Below are positions 30,805-48,900 of a stretch of DNA of 64,000 nucleotides, one piece after another (position 1 is the first letter of the stretch; every line of letters begins with the position of its first letter). Below the pieces are notes generated by a model. That model searched no databases, was not told where the DNA came from, and saw only the letters and a program-made list of their open reading frames with translations. Location: the NCBI GenBank assembly GCA_009746045.1, contig RPFO01000972.1, positions 641,624-705,623 on the forward strand, read 5' to 3'. Position numbers and translations under genes: made by a program. The stretch comes from Mesostigma viride (lineage: Eukaryota > Streptophyta > Mesostigmatophyceae > Mesostigmatales > Mesostigmataceae).

Positions 30805-33080
30805 TGGGCCTACTGCCTACCTTCAGTCCAAGTTTCAGGTTGAAATGATGTTTGGAGCTCAAGATATACTGAGTTTAGGAAACAAAAACAGCGTTTTAAT
30901 TCCATCCATGTGAGGCAAACATTCTAGGCATGGCTGCCATAGCGGCAGCCGGTGACTACCAATTATTCAAGCTAGGGCTATTCTAGCCCGCAGGGGGCGA
31001 CCACATCTTGTGGTTAATAATCAGGTCCAGTTGTGAGTGAATGCCGAATATCGCCATGGCTCTTGCAGGAAATGTTGCCTTTATTAGAATAATGGAAACA
31101 CAGACGTAAGTCACGTCACTTCCAAGACTGCACGTAGCACAGACGACAGGGTCGCAGTGCCAAGAGAACGTGCACGCAAGAGCTAGCGTCCCGGTGCTAC
31201 CAAGTCACTCATATAACTTGCTAGGGACGCGTCCAAGTATTCAGCTGCACTGTCACAGCTGAACTGTCAATCAATTGATCACACAGACTCTGGCACGCCT
31301 TTGGCGCGCAGATCTATCAATTGTCCATAGTAACGGCTAGTCCTGTGGACCTATCCGTACATTATTCAGCAGCATCAATTGTCTCATAGGTCCTGGCGCG
31401 CTACAGCACGCCTACCTATCAATTGACTATCAAGTCCTGTACAAGTCCTGTCAACGTCCTGCGGACTATCAAAGTGACACTTGTACATCCTGTGTCCGTA
31501 CGCGCCCACAGCTAGTGGCGCGCCGGGTACTGTCGGCACAGCCTAGGAACGTCATAACTTTTACGTCCCGTAACCAAATGCGGCGTTCAAGGTGCCGTTG
31601 GAAAGAGCGTAACAATCTCTATCCATCTAATGTAAATTCTTTACGTTCACTGGTCCCCGCCCCTCCAGTACACCTTGTTGGGCTTAACTGGGGGTCCTGG
31701 CAGCTTGTGGCGGATCGGGTATTCAGGCCACAGGTTATGTTACGATCCATATAGCGCCGCTGCACTGCGTCCAAATTTATCGATATCAATATTGTCAACG
31801 GCGGCAGTTGCCAGCTAGCTAGCCGGCAATAGCTATTAAATTGCACGCAAACCAGCGCGGCCTCTCCCTAATATCCGTAAGAAGAATTGCTTCTTGATAT
31901 CGCTAGTACTCTCAACAATGCATGCTGCACATTGCTGGTTTTAGGAAACGGCTCGCCATCAAACCGTCGCTCGCTGAATGGCACACTCCTCGTAAAATAA
32001 GTGTACGATGACAGAAAGGGACTCCGGAGACGGGACACTGGTACACTATTCATCCGTGAAAGGCCAGTTCTTTGCCAAGGGAAGACGTAATTAATTCATT
32101 CGTCAAGGAGTGAGTTGGCACCTAGCTATGGATTGTACCGCTCGTCGGTATCCATGACTCTCTTGTCGCAATGGACTCTCGTCAGGGCAGCCCCCTGGCA
32201 TGTCTGTAATCTGGAGGCAGATGCATGGTTCGCAAGGATATGTGGCAGGTAGTATTATGAAGGAGACCACCCCCAAGCCAGTGGGGGCTCCGCGTGACAG
32301 TGACCGAGTGTGGCATGCACAGTAATTCGGGCCGTGGTGCCCACAACCCTGTAACTAGGTCGTAGATAATTAGCTCCATCCATCCCATCCCACTCGACTG
32401 TACTGAGGACTTGTGCATGCTCACGTAACGCTATTACGTGTTTAAAAAATTAATTAATGACTCTCTTGCGTTTGAGGGGGGAAGCCAGTATGCTGAAGGG
32501 GGGCGATCATCCACGTCGACCACAAGCCCTGGCAGGCGGCCCCCATGCTACCCCAGCAACCCCAGCCTAGGGAATATATAGCCGTAGTGTAGACTAGTCA
32601 GGCTTAGCTTAGCACATTAATTAATTAATTAATTAAACACGTGCTCCCGTTGGGGAGTCACGGAGCACCGTTCGAAGTGTGTGCACAACAGGAGAAAGGG
32701 CAGAGACCCCCAGTCTCCTTCATGCCAAAGGCATGCCACAGCTGCATTCGGGCGCGCTAGCTAAACGGACACGCTAACGATCCGGCAATCTGTGGGTGCA
32801 ATAAGACCCATGTGAGCATATCATAACAAGGAGCGTGGGCAAGTAATCTGATCGTAGCCAGGACGTAGCATGGCTGTACAAGGACTAAGCTAAGGTTATG
32901 GCTGTAAACTGATCATAGCCAGGACGTAGCATGACTGTACTAGGACTAGGCTATGGCTGGTTGTGTACCGTACGCCGGTTAGCGGTGCACGTGACTACTT
33001 AGCACTGCTTAGCACATGGCTACTTAGCACTGCTCAGCACTACTTCGCACGTGACTGCTTAGCACATGGCCTACGCCTAG
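30805..33080. other. Intergenic DNA between LINE and short-repeat cluster
   Basis: No exon recognised. 31250-31470 has several CAATTGA and GTCCTG repeats. Two GCCAGGACGTAGCATG segments near 32850 and 32920 and CTTAGCACxxG units at 32995-33070 are small tandem duplications. Confidence 0.35.
32436..32642. mobile_element. Possible short MITE with TTAA-rich inverted ends
   Basis: ACGTGTTTAAAAAATTAATT at 32436 is nearly the reverse complement of the segment ending at 32642 (...TTAATTAAACACGT). That gives about 207 bp. The ends are low-complexity TTAA repeats and no target duplication is clear. Confidence 0.35.
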
Positions 33081-33084
33081 GCGC

Positions 33085-33318
33085 ATGTGCGCCTATTATG
33101 GGACTCACCATGATGCATTACTTAAGAATTTGGCCAAGCTTTGCCTATGCAGAGAGCTACTCTCTGCTGAGACGCCCGATGCCCCAGAGCCATGGTTTAG
33201 CCTTGATGATCTTCCACCCTATGTCCGCACCATAGCTGCTGGCATACATAGTGGTGCATGGGTGCACTTTGTGCACCCAGAGCAGGTGTATTTTACACCC
33301 TACCCTTGCAGGAAGTAG
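33085..33318 (+). CDS. Unassigned 77-codon ORF, likely transposon remnant
   Basis: Mixed-composition ORF (WFSLDDLPPYVRTIAAGIHS, ending YFTPYPCRK) with coding-like character but no domain I can name. It lies just before a LINE 3' tail, so it may be the end of a repeat-borne ORF. Confidence 0.3.
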   Translation: MCAYYGTHHDALLKNLAKLCLCRELLSAETPDAPEPWFSLDDLPPYVRTIAAGIHSGAWVHFVHPEQVYFTPYPCRK

Positions 33319-33356
33319 CCCAGAATGAATTAAAAGCCATATCAAGGAGACAACCA

Positions 33357-33440
33357 TATGCCCCTTCTCAGGGATCTCCATATGTGCTACATGTACCCCC
33401 AACGGAGATGTATGTTCCAATTTAATAGAATTTTATTTTG
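33357..33440 (+). mobile_element. LINE 3' tail fragment
   Basis: Contains TATGTGCTACATG...CCCAACGGAG and an AATTTAAT-rich tail like the other two LINE 3' ends. Only the last ~80 bp is present. Confidence 0.6.
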
Positions 33441-35226
33441 CATCTGAGTTCTGTTCAGTTGCACACCCGCAGCTGAAGTTTGTTGCGGCATGCACCTGCT
33501 GCCCGCAGGTTGTGCATGTCAGGAGGCTAATAACAACCCCGACGCCTTGGGCGTCTTTAGTGCCAAGAAAGCCTGACGCTTGGGGCAAAAGCGAAGTAAG
33601 CAATTAATATATACGAATTATGGGTCTGCCAAGCCTGATGCAGGCTGCCTTGAAATTGGTTGGAAATATGCGGTAGCTCGGGGAAAAAAATTGCAGCAGT
33701 GATGAACAAAGTCGTTTGGTCCGCAAAGTCTTTAGAGTTATAAAATGCGGTTAGTTTATGATCATAAATCCGATCTTAGGGCGCACTTCATCGGGAAATT
33801 CTTTTGCTGCAGTCAGGCGAGGTCGAGAGAAAATCTGCAACCAAACAGGCACCCACCTGTGAATGAAGCAATTACTATACACGCGACTGCGTCACGTGAG
33901 CATAATAAGTCCTTGTGGGAGGGGAACATGAGATGGAATGGATGATGCTAGCTAGCTAGTTCCTAGTTACATGGATGATGCTAGCTAGCTAGTTCCTAGT
34001 TACAGACTTGTGGGCACCACGGCGCAAATCGCTATGAATGCCATACACGGTCACACGCGGAGCCCCCACAGACATGGGGGTGGTCACCTTCATCACTACT
34101 TGCCATCTATCCTTGCGAACCATCTGCCTGCAATGAAGCGATATGCTGTTCGATTCCGCAAATTTTCTGGCGGAAAAAAATATACTTTTTTAGCTATTTG
34201 CTCATTTTATAGTTATGTTGCGGCGGGCTGAAAGGGGGCCGATCTGCCGCCTGTAGCGTAGCTCTACCGTACGTCACCTACACGTACCATGTCAGGTGCT
34301 TGTTGTTACATAGGACTAGAGAGAAGGGGACCCGCGTTGCGCCGGTACTAGTGCACGCTGGCAAACGTGCCCGCCCTTGATTGAGGGGGGCGTGGCGCCT
34401 TGAGACATGTGCTTTGTTTTTCATTTTCACACCGTACTTAGAGTGGTGTGGTGAACGTAGGGAGGCCTTTTTGCAGCACACACTTATTGTAATAAACTTG
34501 TTTCTCTGGTAGGAAGGCACTCCAATGGACCTTAGCTTCAGCACCTATTGGTGGATAATATAACAACTTAGGAGGATAGGCATAAAATTTCAGCCTTGAT
34601 AATGCCTTTTTACACGCTCAGCATCGCCTGCCAGACCGCCATGCCTGTTGCCTGGAACTCGGTCACCGCCGTGCACGCACACATCAAAAATAGCATTTGG
34701 CACCACTTTTCAGGTATCGCTTACGAGGTTGAAATTTGGCGCGGCTCGTACGGTTGTGATCGATATGTTACAAACTTCAGCCCTGCACTTGTTGTCTCAC
34801 TGGTATCACGGCATCCCTGTCCCTGTTGGCATGTGCTTATATGGCAGAGAACCGCATGAAATCTCAAAGCCGTGTTGAAATTCGTAGTCGTCTTGTGCGG
34901 GATGGGGCACCCTCAGGCCTGTCCAGCCAACTGTCATTTTTCATTAATTTACACGTAGACTGTCAACTGTCCCATAGATCGCCAAAATGTTTCGGGAATC
35001 CTGATTACAGCGACACAGGCAGCTCCGATTCTGACAACTTGTGCTCGGCAAAATTCTTCTCCCTCATGTTTCCCCAATGCAGGGCTCGGGCACATGTGCA
35101 AATTCTACTCATTTGTGAGGCAAGTATTCCTTTAGTTCCTTAAAAAACCAAGGCACTACTAAGAATGTCCAATGCGCCGGCGTGGCATCCCAATGCATCG
35201 CTGCATCTCATGTACAGGCCATTAGT
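33441..35226. other. Intergenic DNA, downstream of the ParA-like gene
   Basis: Only the 33-bp duplication at 33938-34003 stands out. No exon, RNA gene or element recognised. Confidence 0.3.
33938..34003. repeat. Perfect 33-bp tandem duplication
   Basis: Two identical adjacent copies beginning ATGGATGATGCTAGCTAGCT. Recent local duplication. Confidence 0.95.
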
Positions 35227-39389
<4,163 letters not shown>

Positions 39390-42300
39390 ATTCGTCAAAC
39401 CAGCGGCCTGCCCGGCCCGTACGTGTCCTGCGCGCGCGCGATCACGATCAAGGCAACGTTATTTGTCTGCGCTCTTAATTCGGGAAAGATGAACTTCAAT
39501 CGAAAAGTACCTCGACACGCCTTGCAGGCAGCTAAATTATTAACAATAAAAGCGGACGCGCCAATCAATAGGGGCAGTCTTACCTTGCTCTATTATCTTG
39601 CGGCAGGTGGTAGCTCATGCCATGACCTAAAATATATTGACTGGTAAGGCGCTGTGTAGTCAAAATTTCGTCTATGGACTACACTAGTTGCATCTTGATG
39701 AGCGGTGATAAGCTTACGTTCTGCACGATAAATAACGGAACTTATCCAAGCCAAGTTTACGCTCTATGAAATGTGCGGCGTGGGCAACAACAACAACAAC
39801 AACAACAACAACTCTTTGAAAGAGTGTTCCGTATTCCAAAGCGGGTTTAACCATATTCTCTAGGCACCGTTTTCATTAATAATTGTCCGTATATAGACCT
39901 TCTTCACCATTATTAATGAAAACCGCAACTCAATATGCAAATCCTTCAGAAAAAAACTCAACTCTGTACTGTATAGGTAAATTCTTCGAAGACATTTCGG
40001 GAAAGTGGGTAGTTTTAAAAGATGTAAAATGCGTAATAAGTATCGACCAATCCATAAGTTAGGAAATCCTCGCGATGGTGCGCTTGAGACTTTTGCCTGG
40101 TCCTTGATGATGAGCAGGGGAAATCCCCGACAAGTACGCCTGCAAAGAAGGGCGCAAGCTAGCCATCCTCAATTCCTCATGGTGAGTTTGTGGTCCAGTA
40201 CCATGCATTTGGTAGTGCTCATGGGCAATCGCAAATATATAAGCATAATTGCAAATATATAGGCATAATGTACGCGTGTTTAACTAGTGGACAAGTGGAC
40301 AGCATGGCACCATGGATATAATGTCGATATTGGCTAATTCGACGTCAACGGAATTCGCATTTCTAATAATCATTTGCTAATTGTAATCGCGCGAAGGCGT
40401 GGCGCTGCATAAGACCACAACAATACGGTAGCCACTTCCGGGGCAGCGGGGGCACCCTGTGCGGTCAAACGTGTAAGAATGCCCCACAAAATATTTCGCG
40501 TACTTTTGGGCGGTGTGCTGCGTACCCAGGACGGGGCAGGCTGTTGCCAGCGCGCGCTTCATGGCTGTCGGCAGTGCCACAGGACATTTCCATCCAGTAC
40601 TGAATGGATCAGCACGAACGGTCCTCGCTTCGCATCCAGGTATGCTGCCACGTGGTCCTGAGAAACTCAAGCTGGTTCTGAGACACTTAAAATTAAAGTT
40701 GGTTTTGGTTGGAACGGATGTAAGGTTTGGTTGAAACGTTCAATGTCGAAAATGCCTTGGCATGTGGGACGTGACTTCGTGTATTGCATTCTCGTGTACA
40801 TCCCTCGGTCTACCTACTGAACCTAGATGACGAAAACGCATAGTTATGATACTCTTTGAAAGACCGCTATACTTCATTTTTCCTCGTTGCGGCCAAATGG
40901 CCTCTGGGATCGAACAAGGTGTTTATAACTTATGCTCGGCGGTAGATCCCTTGTTCACATCATTCTGTTATGCATTTGAAAAAAAACACGAAGACTTTGC
41001 AGCCGTTCGCCGCTTTAGGCCCAGCTCTTTTTTTTTGCGTCCGACTTATAATCAATGCATGCTCACAAGTGTTAATTACCTGCATTTTGGCTCTACATCG
41101 GCCGTTCGGACCATGCGTGCCCATTGGTGAATGTGGCCCGGAAATCGGAATCGCTTTCACGTTGGCTATTCACGATCGAGTCTTCCATTGAAAAGGGCAA
41201 GCACACAGAGTTTGAAAGGGAATAAGAACGTGGAAAGTGGTACTTGTACATGTGGCCAATGTGATCTCCAAAGCCCAATACATACATGGTCTTGAATCCA
41301 ATCCCAATATATCAAGGAGACAACCAGCGCAATATATGTATGGCCATAAGGTGTGGGGCAGTTTGGATTATAGATAGGTACACCCTACAACATTGAAATC
41401 TGCTCCTTGCATAACTTTCTGCTTTCTTTTAGTATGCTTTCCCATGTGTTTGTATCTTGTCCTGCAGGATTGCGCAGCTATGCGAGCCTCGCTGCCTTGC
41501 CAGAGTCACCCTGCTTGCCACATAGTACTACAAAAGAACATCAAGGTTAGCATGCGATACTAGCATATGTGGATGCAAACACAATTACTCTGAGCCTGCC
41601 ATTGATTCCTTCTTGCACAATCTATCCGCTTTGCTCTGGAGTACCTACAGTATAGGTAACAGATTACGCCTCGGAATATTTCACCCACATCGATCAGAAT
41701 AAGGAAGAAGAAACTGTATCTTAGTAGCTCTTCTCGATTGGCAGGCAAGGAGAATATCTCAAGTAAGCAATATACATGTACTAGGTGTGAGTTGAGGTAT
41801 GAGCAGCATATTTTTGTGATTATTTCAATTTCGCACCCTGGCAGCTATAGAACCATGAAGCCAGGGACCTTGTGTGAATGGAGAACCTGCCTCATTTCTC
41901 AGTCATGGCGTGCAGCTTGTTGCCCTCGTCATAAGAAAAGGATGGCCATCTATAAGTTTGATTTGGAAGCAGTGATGACCGTAAGATTACTGAGCCACAA
42001 GTTAAGAATAAAATAGTTCTTTGCCGTAACGGCTAAAAACAAATTTCAAATCGATGTTTTTAAAACCTAAATGTTGCGTGGAGTTTGCATTTTGTGAGGA
42101 AAAATTGGCCAGGGTTTGCCACTTTTTCAAGGTCCTGTACGCTGCGCCTCCTCCACATGTGTAAAGGTAGTATAAATTCCACCCTGAGCGCACTCATTAC
42201 TTCATACTTTTTCGGGCCCAAAGAGAGCATTTTAAGAGCACTTTTCAGGCAGTCCATCGAAAAGACTTCTTTTATATTAGTTCTCGTTTTCAGCCACGGC

Positions 42301-42570
42301 CACTATGGTACTCATTTGTGTTCCAAATTTTTGTTGTTATGTGCTTGTTCATCATTATATTGCATTTGCAGTTTTGAGCGGCGACTCTTTCCCTAGCTTT
42401 ACTAGGAATCATAATAATCTGGTATCTGCTCCTTTTTTGTATGTGCTCACTAGGATGAAGAGCATATATTTGACATCGCATCTTCACCAGGGGGCGTACC
42501 TTTCCCCCCCTTCAACTATACAGAGTAATGATTGCAGCTGTGGCTATGTTTTCCATCTTGGTCTGTGCAG
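39390..42570. other. Intergenic DNA upstream of the ParA-like and SAP-module genes
   Basis: Probably holds the promoter of the ParA-like gene and 5' exons of the modular gene, but I cannot place either. (CAA)n runs at about 39788-39813. A 78-nt phase-0 open segment between AG and GT at 41479-41556 could be an upstream exon; it has no family similarity. Confidence 0.3.
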
Positions 42571-42988
42571 CCAGGGACTCCCTCCATGGCGCAATTGAGC
42601 CTTCCAATGTGGTTTGCGGCCATCGAAGGAAGGCTGCAGTCCAGGGATGTCCCCCTGGCAGCCACCGCTCTGATCTTCTTAACCAAGAACCAGCTGGCAG
42701 AGCTGGCTGCGAGCAGGAATCTCCATGTCACCATCAAGGAGTCGAAACCAGGGCTGGTGCAGTCTCTGCTTGGCAACCGTGCAACGCAGGTCAGCGTGCG
42801 CGAGGTTTGGGAGGCGCTGCCACCCAGTTGCAAGTCCTGGGCCAAGCTCGTCGAGTACTGCAAGTGGCATGGCTTGCCTCATGAAGGAGTTGCCAAAGAG
42901 GACCTGATGGATCAATTGGTGGAGATGGAGGAGGCTTCCATACAGCGGCAGTCAAGACTGCAGAATGTTCTGCGTGCCAGTAGCCAAG
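42571..42988 (+). CDS. Modular gene exon A1 (tandem SAP-like)
   Basis: 418 nt, phase 0 start. The first SAP-like segment is SRDVPLAATALIFLTKNQLA and onward; the second is AKLVEYCKWHGLPHEG. An internal Met (MAQLSLPMW) at 42586 could be the true start of a first exon. Confidence 0.75.
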
Positions 42989-45900
42989 GTAATAATGCCC
43001 AACTAGGGAGAGAGCAGTCGCTTGTTACGGGCGTGTAAACACTCGTGCCAGCTGCAATGCATGTCATGTGCGTGGCATGGCCCCAGTTGGTGCGTGCTCC
43101 TTTAGCATGGGCCCAGCTATGTGAGCGCGCAGCAGAATAAGAATAAACAATATCCACACATGCACAGATATAGGTCTGCTGTACAGCTGGATGGGCCCTG
43201 CCAGGCTTGCCGAGCTTCGTATTGGCATGGGTTGAGCAATGAAGGAACCGACTGGAAGCCTAACGTGGACACGGCTGGTCACAGGTGGCAGTTAAGCTAG
43301 GAGGGCAGCAGGAGTCAGCGGGACAGCTGGCCAGCAAGACTTAGCTTGACAGTTCTAGCATACGAGGCTGGGGCTGGTTAAAGCAATCACATTACAAAAT
43401 AGTCTTGCGACATTAGCCAGCAATATTATTGAATGGCTGTAGCCAGGTTCCGAGGCTTTTTTCGCCATCGCATCGACCTAGCAAGGACTATCAGCTGATT
43501 AATAAATACCATGCCTGGGCTTTCAGAAGGCACCATGGACCACGATCACGGTCCAGCCCGTGTGCGTCAGGTTACACCTGTTATGTGCTCTGTGCCGTCG
43601 TCACAGTGGTGTTCCCTTGTCCGTCTGCTTCCAGGCAGCCTTGGAGTTGGTATAGTGTATAACAGTATCATCGCATTTATGACCTTTCAATGCAAGATAA
43701 CTTGGCTGGTTGGTTTGAAACACACGGTGGCATCCTTGATGTCCTAAAAGTAGTTTTTCACAGAGCACGCAAATAACGAATTATGGTCATTGGTATTATT
43801 TTCATCACCCCAGGTGTCAGACTGTGTTGAAACCGTCCAATGTGCGATGAGACATCTGCTTTTACCTGCCTATCATGACCCAGAAGTGAATCAGTAGCAC
43901 GTGTTTGCTAAATAGCCGAAACCATCTTGTAATGCCTGCTTACACGCACGTTCTCTGCAGATGCAACGCAGGTCAGCGCCAACGAGAAAATACAAACTGC
44001 GCGCGAGGTGTTGTCGCTCATGCAGGCGGTGTACGAGGCGGACCAGAGGCGAGACGAGGGCCGCCCCAGCACCCACAGCATGAAGCTTCACGCGATCGAC
44101 TTTTGGAGGCTCTGCGACCTCCTCGCCGTGCCCTGCCTGGCGGAACACTACAGACAACGCAGCGGCTTCATTACTGTAGCATCACAGTGGCTGCAGCTGG
44201 AGTTTGATGCGAACCAGCACAAGAACCTCGATCATGCGCGCCTCGTGCTGGTCCGGCTGGCAAGATGTAGTAGCGAGCACTGTGCTCACCTGGCGCTGTA
44301 TCCCGCGTATCGAGAGCTCCGAGATTCGGTGGATAAGGAACTCCGCGTGAGTGCACAGCCCTGTGTTAACCTTTGTCTGTTTCCGCTTAACCCCTTAAGT
44401 ACCTTTGCCTGTTGTGTTTCTCTTGTGCGTCACTTTTATTCTTCATGTGCGCTTACCTCCAGTGCTTTGTGTATCATGCACCCCAAGTGGCCCAGGCCTC
44501 CAGTAAAGCTTTCCCCTCGTCATACAGCTGACACACCCTTTCAACAGCTCAGTTTTCTGTCAGCCAGTCTAGTTATCGCTGACCAACGGCTTCCAGTATT
44601 TTCCTAAACATGATTCTGACCGTTCCATTTATTGATACCATCCCTTAACCGTGCACTGTAGTCTCCTTGTCTCGCCGCTTGCCTGCTGTCTCATCAAAAT
44701 ACGGTCATCCTTGACTCTTGGACAATCTTATGAAGGAAGCTACACACAAGTAAGAAAGTGGTGCCATTTATTGTTTTAAGCCTCGTGCGTTCTGCTCCTA
44801 CCCGAAATACTATCGGTACTAGGTGAGTGCGGTTCCAGAGAGAACATAATCTTGTGTAATCTTCTGGTTTCTGAAAAGTTATTCAACTCATGATTAGGTA
44901 ATGTCTCAGTGGTCCCTTATGGTCTCTCGCATATTGCAAGCTGTGCTCATTGCTGAGCTAGGCTCATAGAAGCGTGTTAGTTCATGCAAAAGGAAAAGCC
45001 TCTTAATATGAGATCTCCTCAGAGGCGTATATAGTACTTATTGATGAAGTAATACGTGTAGCACTGCAAATTGGTGGAAGTGCATGCTTTTGAAGATAGA
45101 TTCCGTGGCATATAAGTGGTTGGCGTTAATGACGTACAGCATCCTTTTTTATGCTTGTGTGCAGAATCTATGAAGTCGTCGGCATACAGGACTCGCCATT
45201 CCTTGGCACATTGGCGCATGCACTGAACTGTAAAGGCATGCATGTGAAACAGTTTGCAAGGCCTACAGTTTTGGAGTATTTAGCACAGGTGAGAGGTGTA
45301 GTAGCAGTGGCTCTATCTGTGATACGTGGTGGTGGGTTAGCAATAAGGATCCATACCTGGCAGTCATCCTTCACTACTCATGCCATAGGAAGGGATGCTT
45401 ACGCAGCAGGATGCATCGTGCAGCTGTCAGACACGCATGTTGATACTCACAAATGGCTGAATATGGAAGGACTCCCACACTTTCTTTTGTCCATCTATTC
45501 TGGCAGGACAAATTGTCAGGACTCTTCACGGAGATCAACAAGAATTATCTGCAGTCCAGGGACATCCCTCTGGCATCCACCGCCTTGGAGTGCTTATCCA
45601 CGGTACAGTTGAAAAGCCTAGCCTCAGATAATGGCCTGAACCCAGGGGACAGGCGCGGGTATCAGCTTGTGCAGCTGCTGCTTCGCAAAGGGGCGGTGAC
45701 TGTGCGGGATGTCTGGCATGCCCTGCCAGCCAACCTCAGGCAGCAGGCAAAGCTTGCGGAGTACTGCAGGTGGCACGGCTTGAGCGTTGCAGGGGATGGC
45801 GAGACGCTGATGGCGCGGTTGGTGGAGATGGAGGAGGCAGATGTGGAGCGACAGCGAAGACTGCGTGACATTGTGTATCCCAGTGGCCAAGGTAAGCCTG

Positions 45901-48900
45901 TTTGTGTGGTATCATGGGCACTGTTGTCTTGTGTATAGCTTGTTATGAATAGTGCAAGAGGAGGTTAAAGTAGATGGCGATGTTCGATTAGCACATGCGC
46001 ACGTGGCGGCGCGTTTGGCTAATTATTAGGTCGCATGTTGCTTGGTAGGCATCACAAATGGTAGTCTGCGCTGTGCGCTGATTCGTGCACAAGAGTCAGG
46101 GTCGCAGTCTCGCAGAATCCAGTACGTTATGCTCAAAGCTCTCTTGCTTTATCACTTGTCATCGTAGTGCGTAAGCGCTTTATCGTATGTGGACGCCGGT
46201 CACACGTCTCTGCCAGTGGAGTGCATCAAAATGCTTCAAAACCATATTGCATACCCACTTTGCAGCCATGGATAGAATACAACACATCCATATATAAACC
46301 TAACAGCATACCTAATTGTATACAAAAATTTCGCGCTTTCGATGTCCAACTGCTGCCACTATATTCATGTGCACATTTGATGTGTGGTTACCTTGCCAAG
46401 CTGAGACTGCATGGCCATATAGTAATGTACTACTACAACAGTTAATCCTGGATGATGCTTGGCTCAGTCCAAGTTGAGTTGATTCAGACCCCATCCAGCT
46501 GGGCTTCCCCAGAAGAGCAGCATGCTGTTCTTTACCACATAGGTCCCAGCCCACCCATCCTTGCAATAAAGGGGGCATGGCTGCAGGGCAGGTGTTTGCA
46601 AGCCCTGTGCGCCACCTTAGTCGTCAATATCACTTTGCAACAAATTATTTGCGAATCGACCTCGCAAACTGGTACTAATGGGCTTCATTTTGGTTCGTAA
46701 ACTCTAGTTCACATGCCATTTACTGTTTTGCACCAATTCCATTGGATCGTAGTGCTGTGTCGCAATTACCCATGTTGAAATAAATTTGCATGGGAAATCT
46801 AACTTTACCTTGTTTGGGGTCTCAAAATATTTTGTCGCAAAGTGATTTGATCACTACGGTACTGTGCTATCACTAATATGGAGGTGGCCCTAGGCTCAGC
46901 CTCTGCAGCTAGGGTCAGTGATGCTTTAACCAAACAACTGGCACGTGCATTTATTCTAGGAAAACTGGTTCTCCTCAGGGAATATGCATTCAAAGCTGTC
47001 GAGGATTCGGCATCATGCATTCAAGCGCATGATGTCCACCAGTCACGGTGCACGTCAGGATTTGCCGCATAGGCACATTGTTGAAAAAGGTCACAGTATT
47101 TAAGGGCCATTTTTTTCTGTGAATGGAATCTTGCAGGGCTGACGCATACGGTCAATTATCTGCTTGTTGAACCCGTCACTCTCTACACGTCCATCTGGCA
47201 CAACATGGCAGGGGAAGGCTGGATCGAGACGAAGGGTGAGATAGCACATGAGGTGCTGTCGCTAATGCGAGCTGCCCATGATGCAGACCAGCGGCGCGGC
47301 AATGTCTGCACTCATGTGTCAAAGCTGCATGCCGTCAGGACCTACAGGCTTCCTGAGCTGCTCGCAATCCCCTGCCTGGGTGGCTACTACAGAGAACAGG
47401 AGGAATTCTTGGCCGTGACAAGGTCATGGCTTCAGGTGGAAATCATGGCAAAGCGCAAGGGACTTGAGGCAACATGCCTCGCGCTGATCCGACTGGCAAA
47501 AGAGGATAAGTCACTTGCGGATGGATTGGTGCGAGTCCCTGCATTCCACCTGCTGTCAGCGTTGGCGGAAGAGTTCTCTGTAAGTGCGCTAATGCTCGTT
47601 GTTGATCATGAGTCAAACTTTGCTTGCATATCGGACTTGGTTTCCATGCCTCGTCTCCTTCTGTACATCTCTACCTTGCACTAGTTGCCTCGTTGGGTCT
47701 GTTTTCGTTGGCCTTTCTGCTTGAACTTCTGTATATGCTTTTGTAACGTTTTCTTCTAGGTAAGAACCACAACCACTTCATCTATTCAAAACCCGCTGTT
47801 GCCATTGAATTCGCCAATGCCTTTGTAGAAGTGTATCAGCTATATGTATGCAGAGTAATTTATCATTTATTTAGCAATCGTCCTTCGTCACTGTACTGCC
47901 GTTAAATACCGTAAGATGCTGTCGTGTACTGTCACCACGCATACCACCATATACTGTCATGTACCGTCATAGACCATTATTTGAATCTGCTGCTCCTATT
48001 AAGTTTGCCACTTCCGCGTCTTGGTAAGAAATCTTTATCGTCATCTTCTTCTTAATGAGTTTTGGGGGGGGGCTGGGGCTGGGGGTTGGGGGGGTTGAAT
48101 GGCTTGTTAAAAGCCTGAGAAAAATAGCTCGAGCCCATGCCTCATGTGGTGCTGCTATGGCTTCGCAAGGCAGCCCCTACAACGTTGTGGTAATGTCAGC
48201 CTACTTCAGGCAGGGGTACGTAGTTCATCACCTTCTCAAAGCAGTAAACAGGATTCCATCTCCTTCATTATTCGTAGCTGATACTAACCATGTTGGCCTG
48301 CATAACGCTCCGCATATTGGCCTGCATAATATTATTCCATAATATTCGCAACAGGACGAATCAAAGCTGCCAGCGGCTCTCCAGCACTACGTGAGGTATG
48401 CATCCTATCGGAGGGAGCCTCTGGAGCAAGCGTTGGGCCAGACGCAGGACCAAGTCGAAGAGAGGGTCATCCGCTGTATTCTGACGGGGATGGAGGCGTT
48501 TCAGAAGGTCAGAACGTAACCTGAACTCGCAACATAGATATAGCAACATAATAGCCTGAAGCACTGGGCCACCTACTGTATGGTGGCGGGGGTGGCGACA
48601 TTTGAGAAGGTCAGCCGTCTCCCCATAGCTAGCAATGTATTTGCCTCAAGAAGACGAAATCCGCAAACATAATGCCGGCCCGATTTTGTATGGGTTCGTT
48701 TATTGCATCTGACATGATGTACTAGATGCGCCGCATGTGTTCATGCATTGGCATATCATTTGCTAGCTGTTCTGACAGCTTTGTCAGTAGCAAGGCAGCT
48801 AGATCATACGAAGTTTGTCAAGTTACTGCTGTGTGAAGAGCCGAAATGTGTGGCTTAAGTGCTCGATGGCAAGAGGAAATGGCTATGGCTATATTGTTCA

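Noticed and set aside
45165-45288. Possible extra exon in the modular gene (SPFLGTLAHALNCKGMHVKQ)
   Set aside because: Its acceptor and donor look good but its phase does not fit B1 before it or A2 after it, and the related block at 53.6 kb has decayed.
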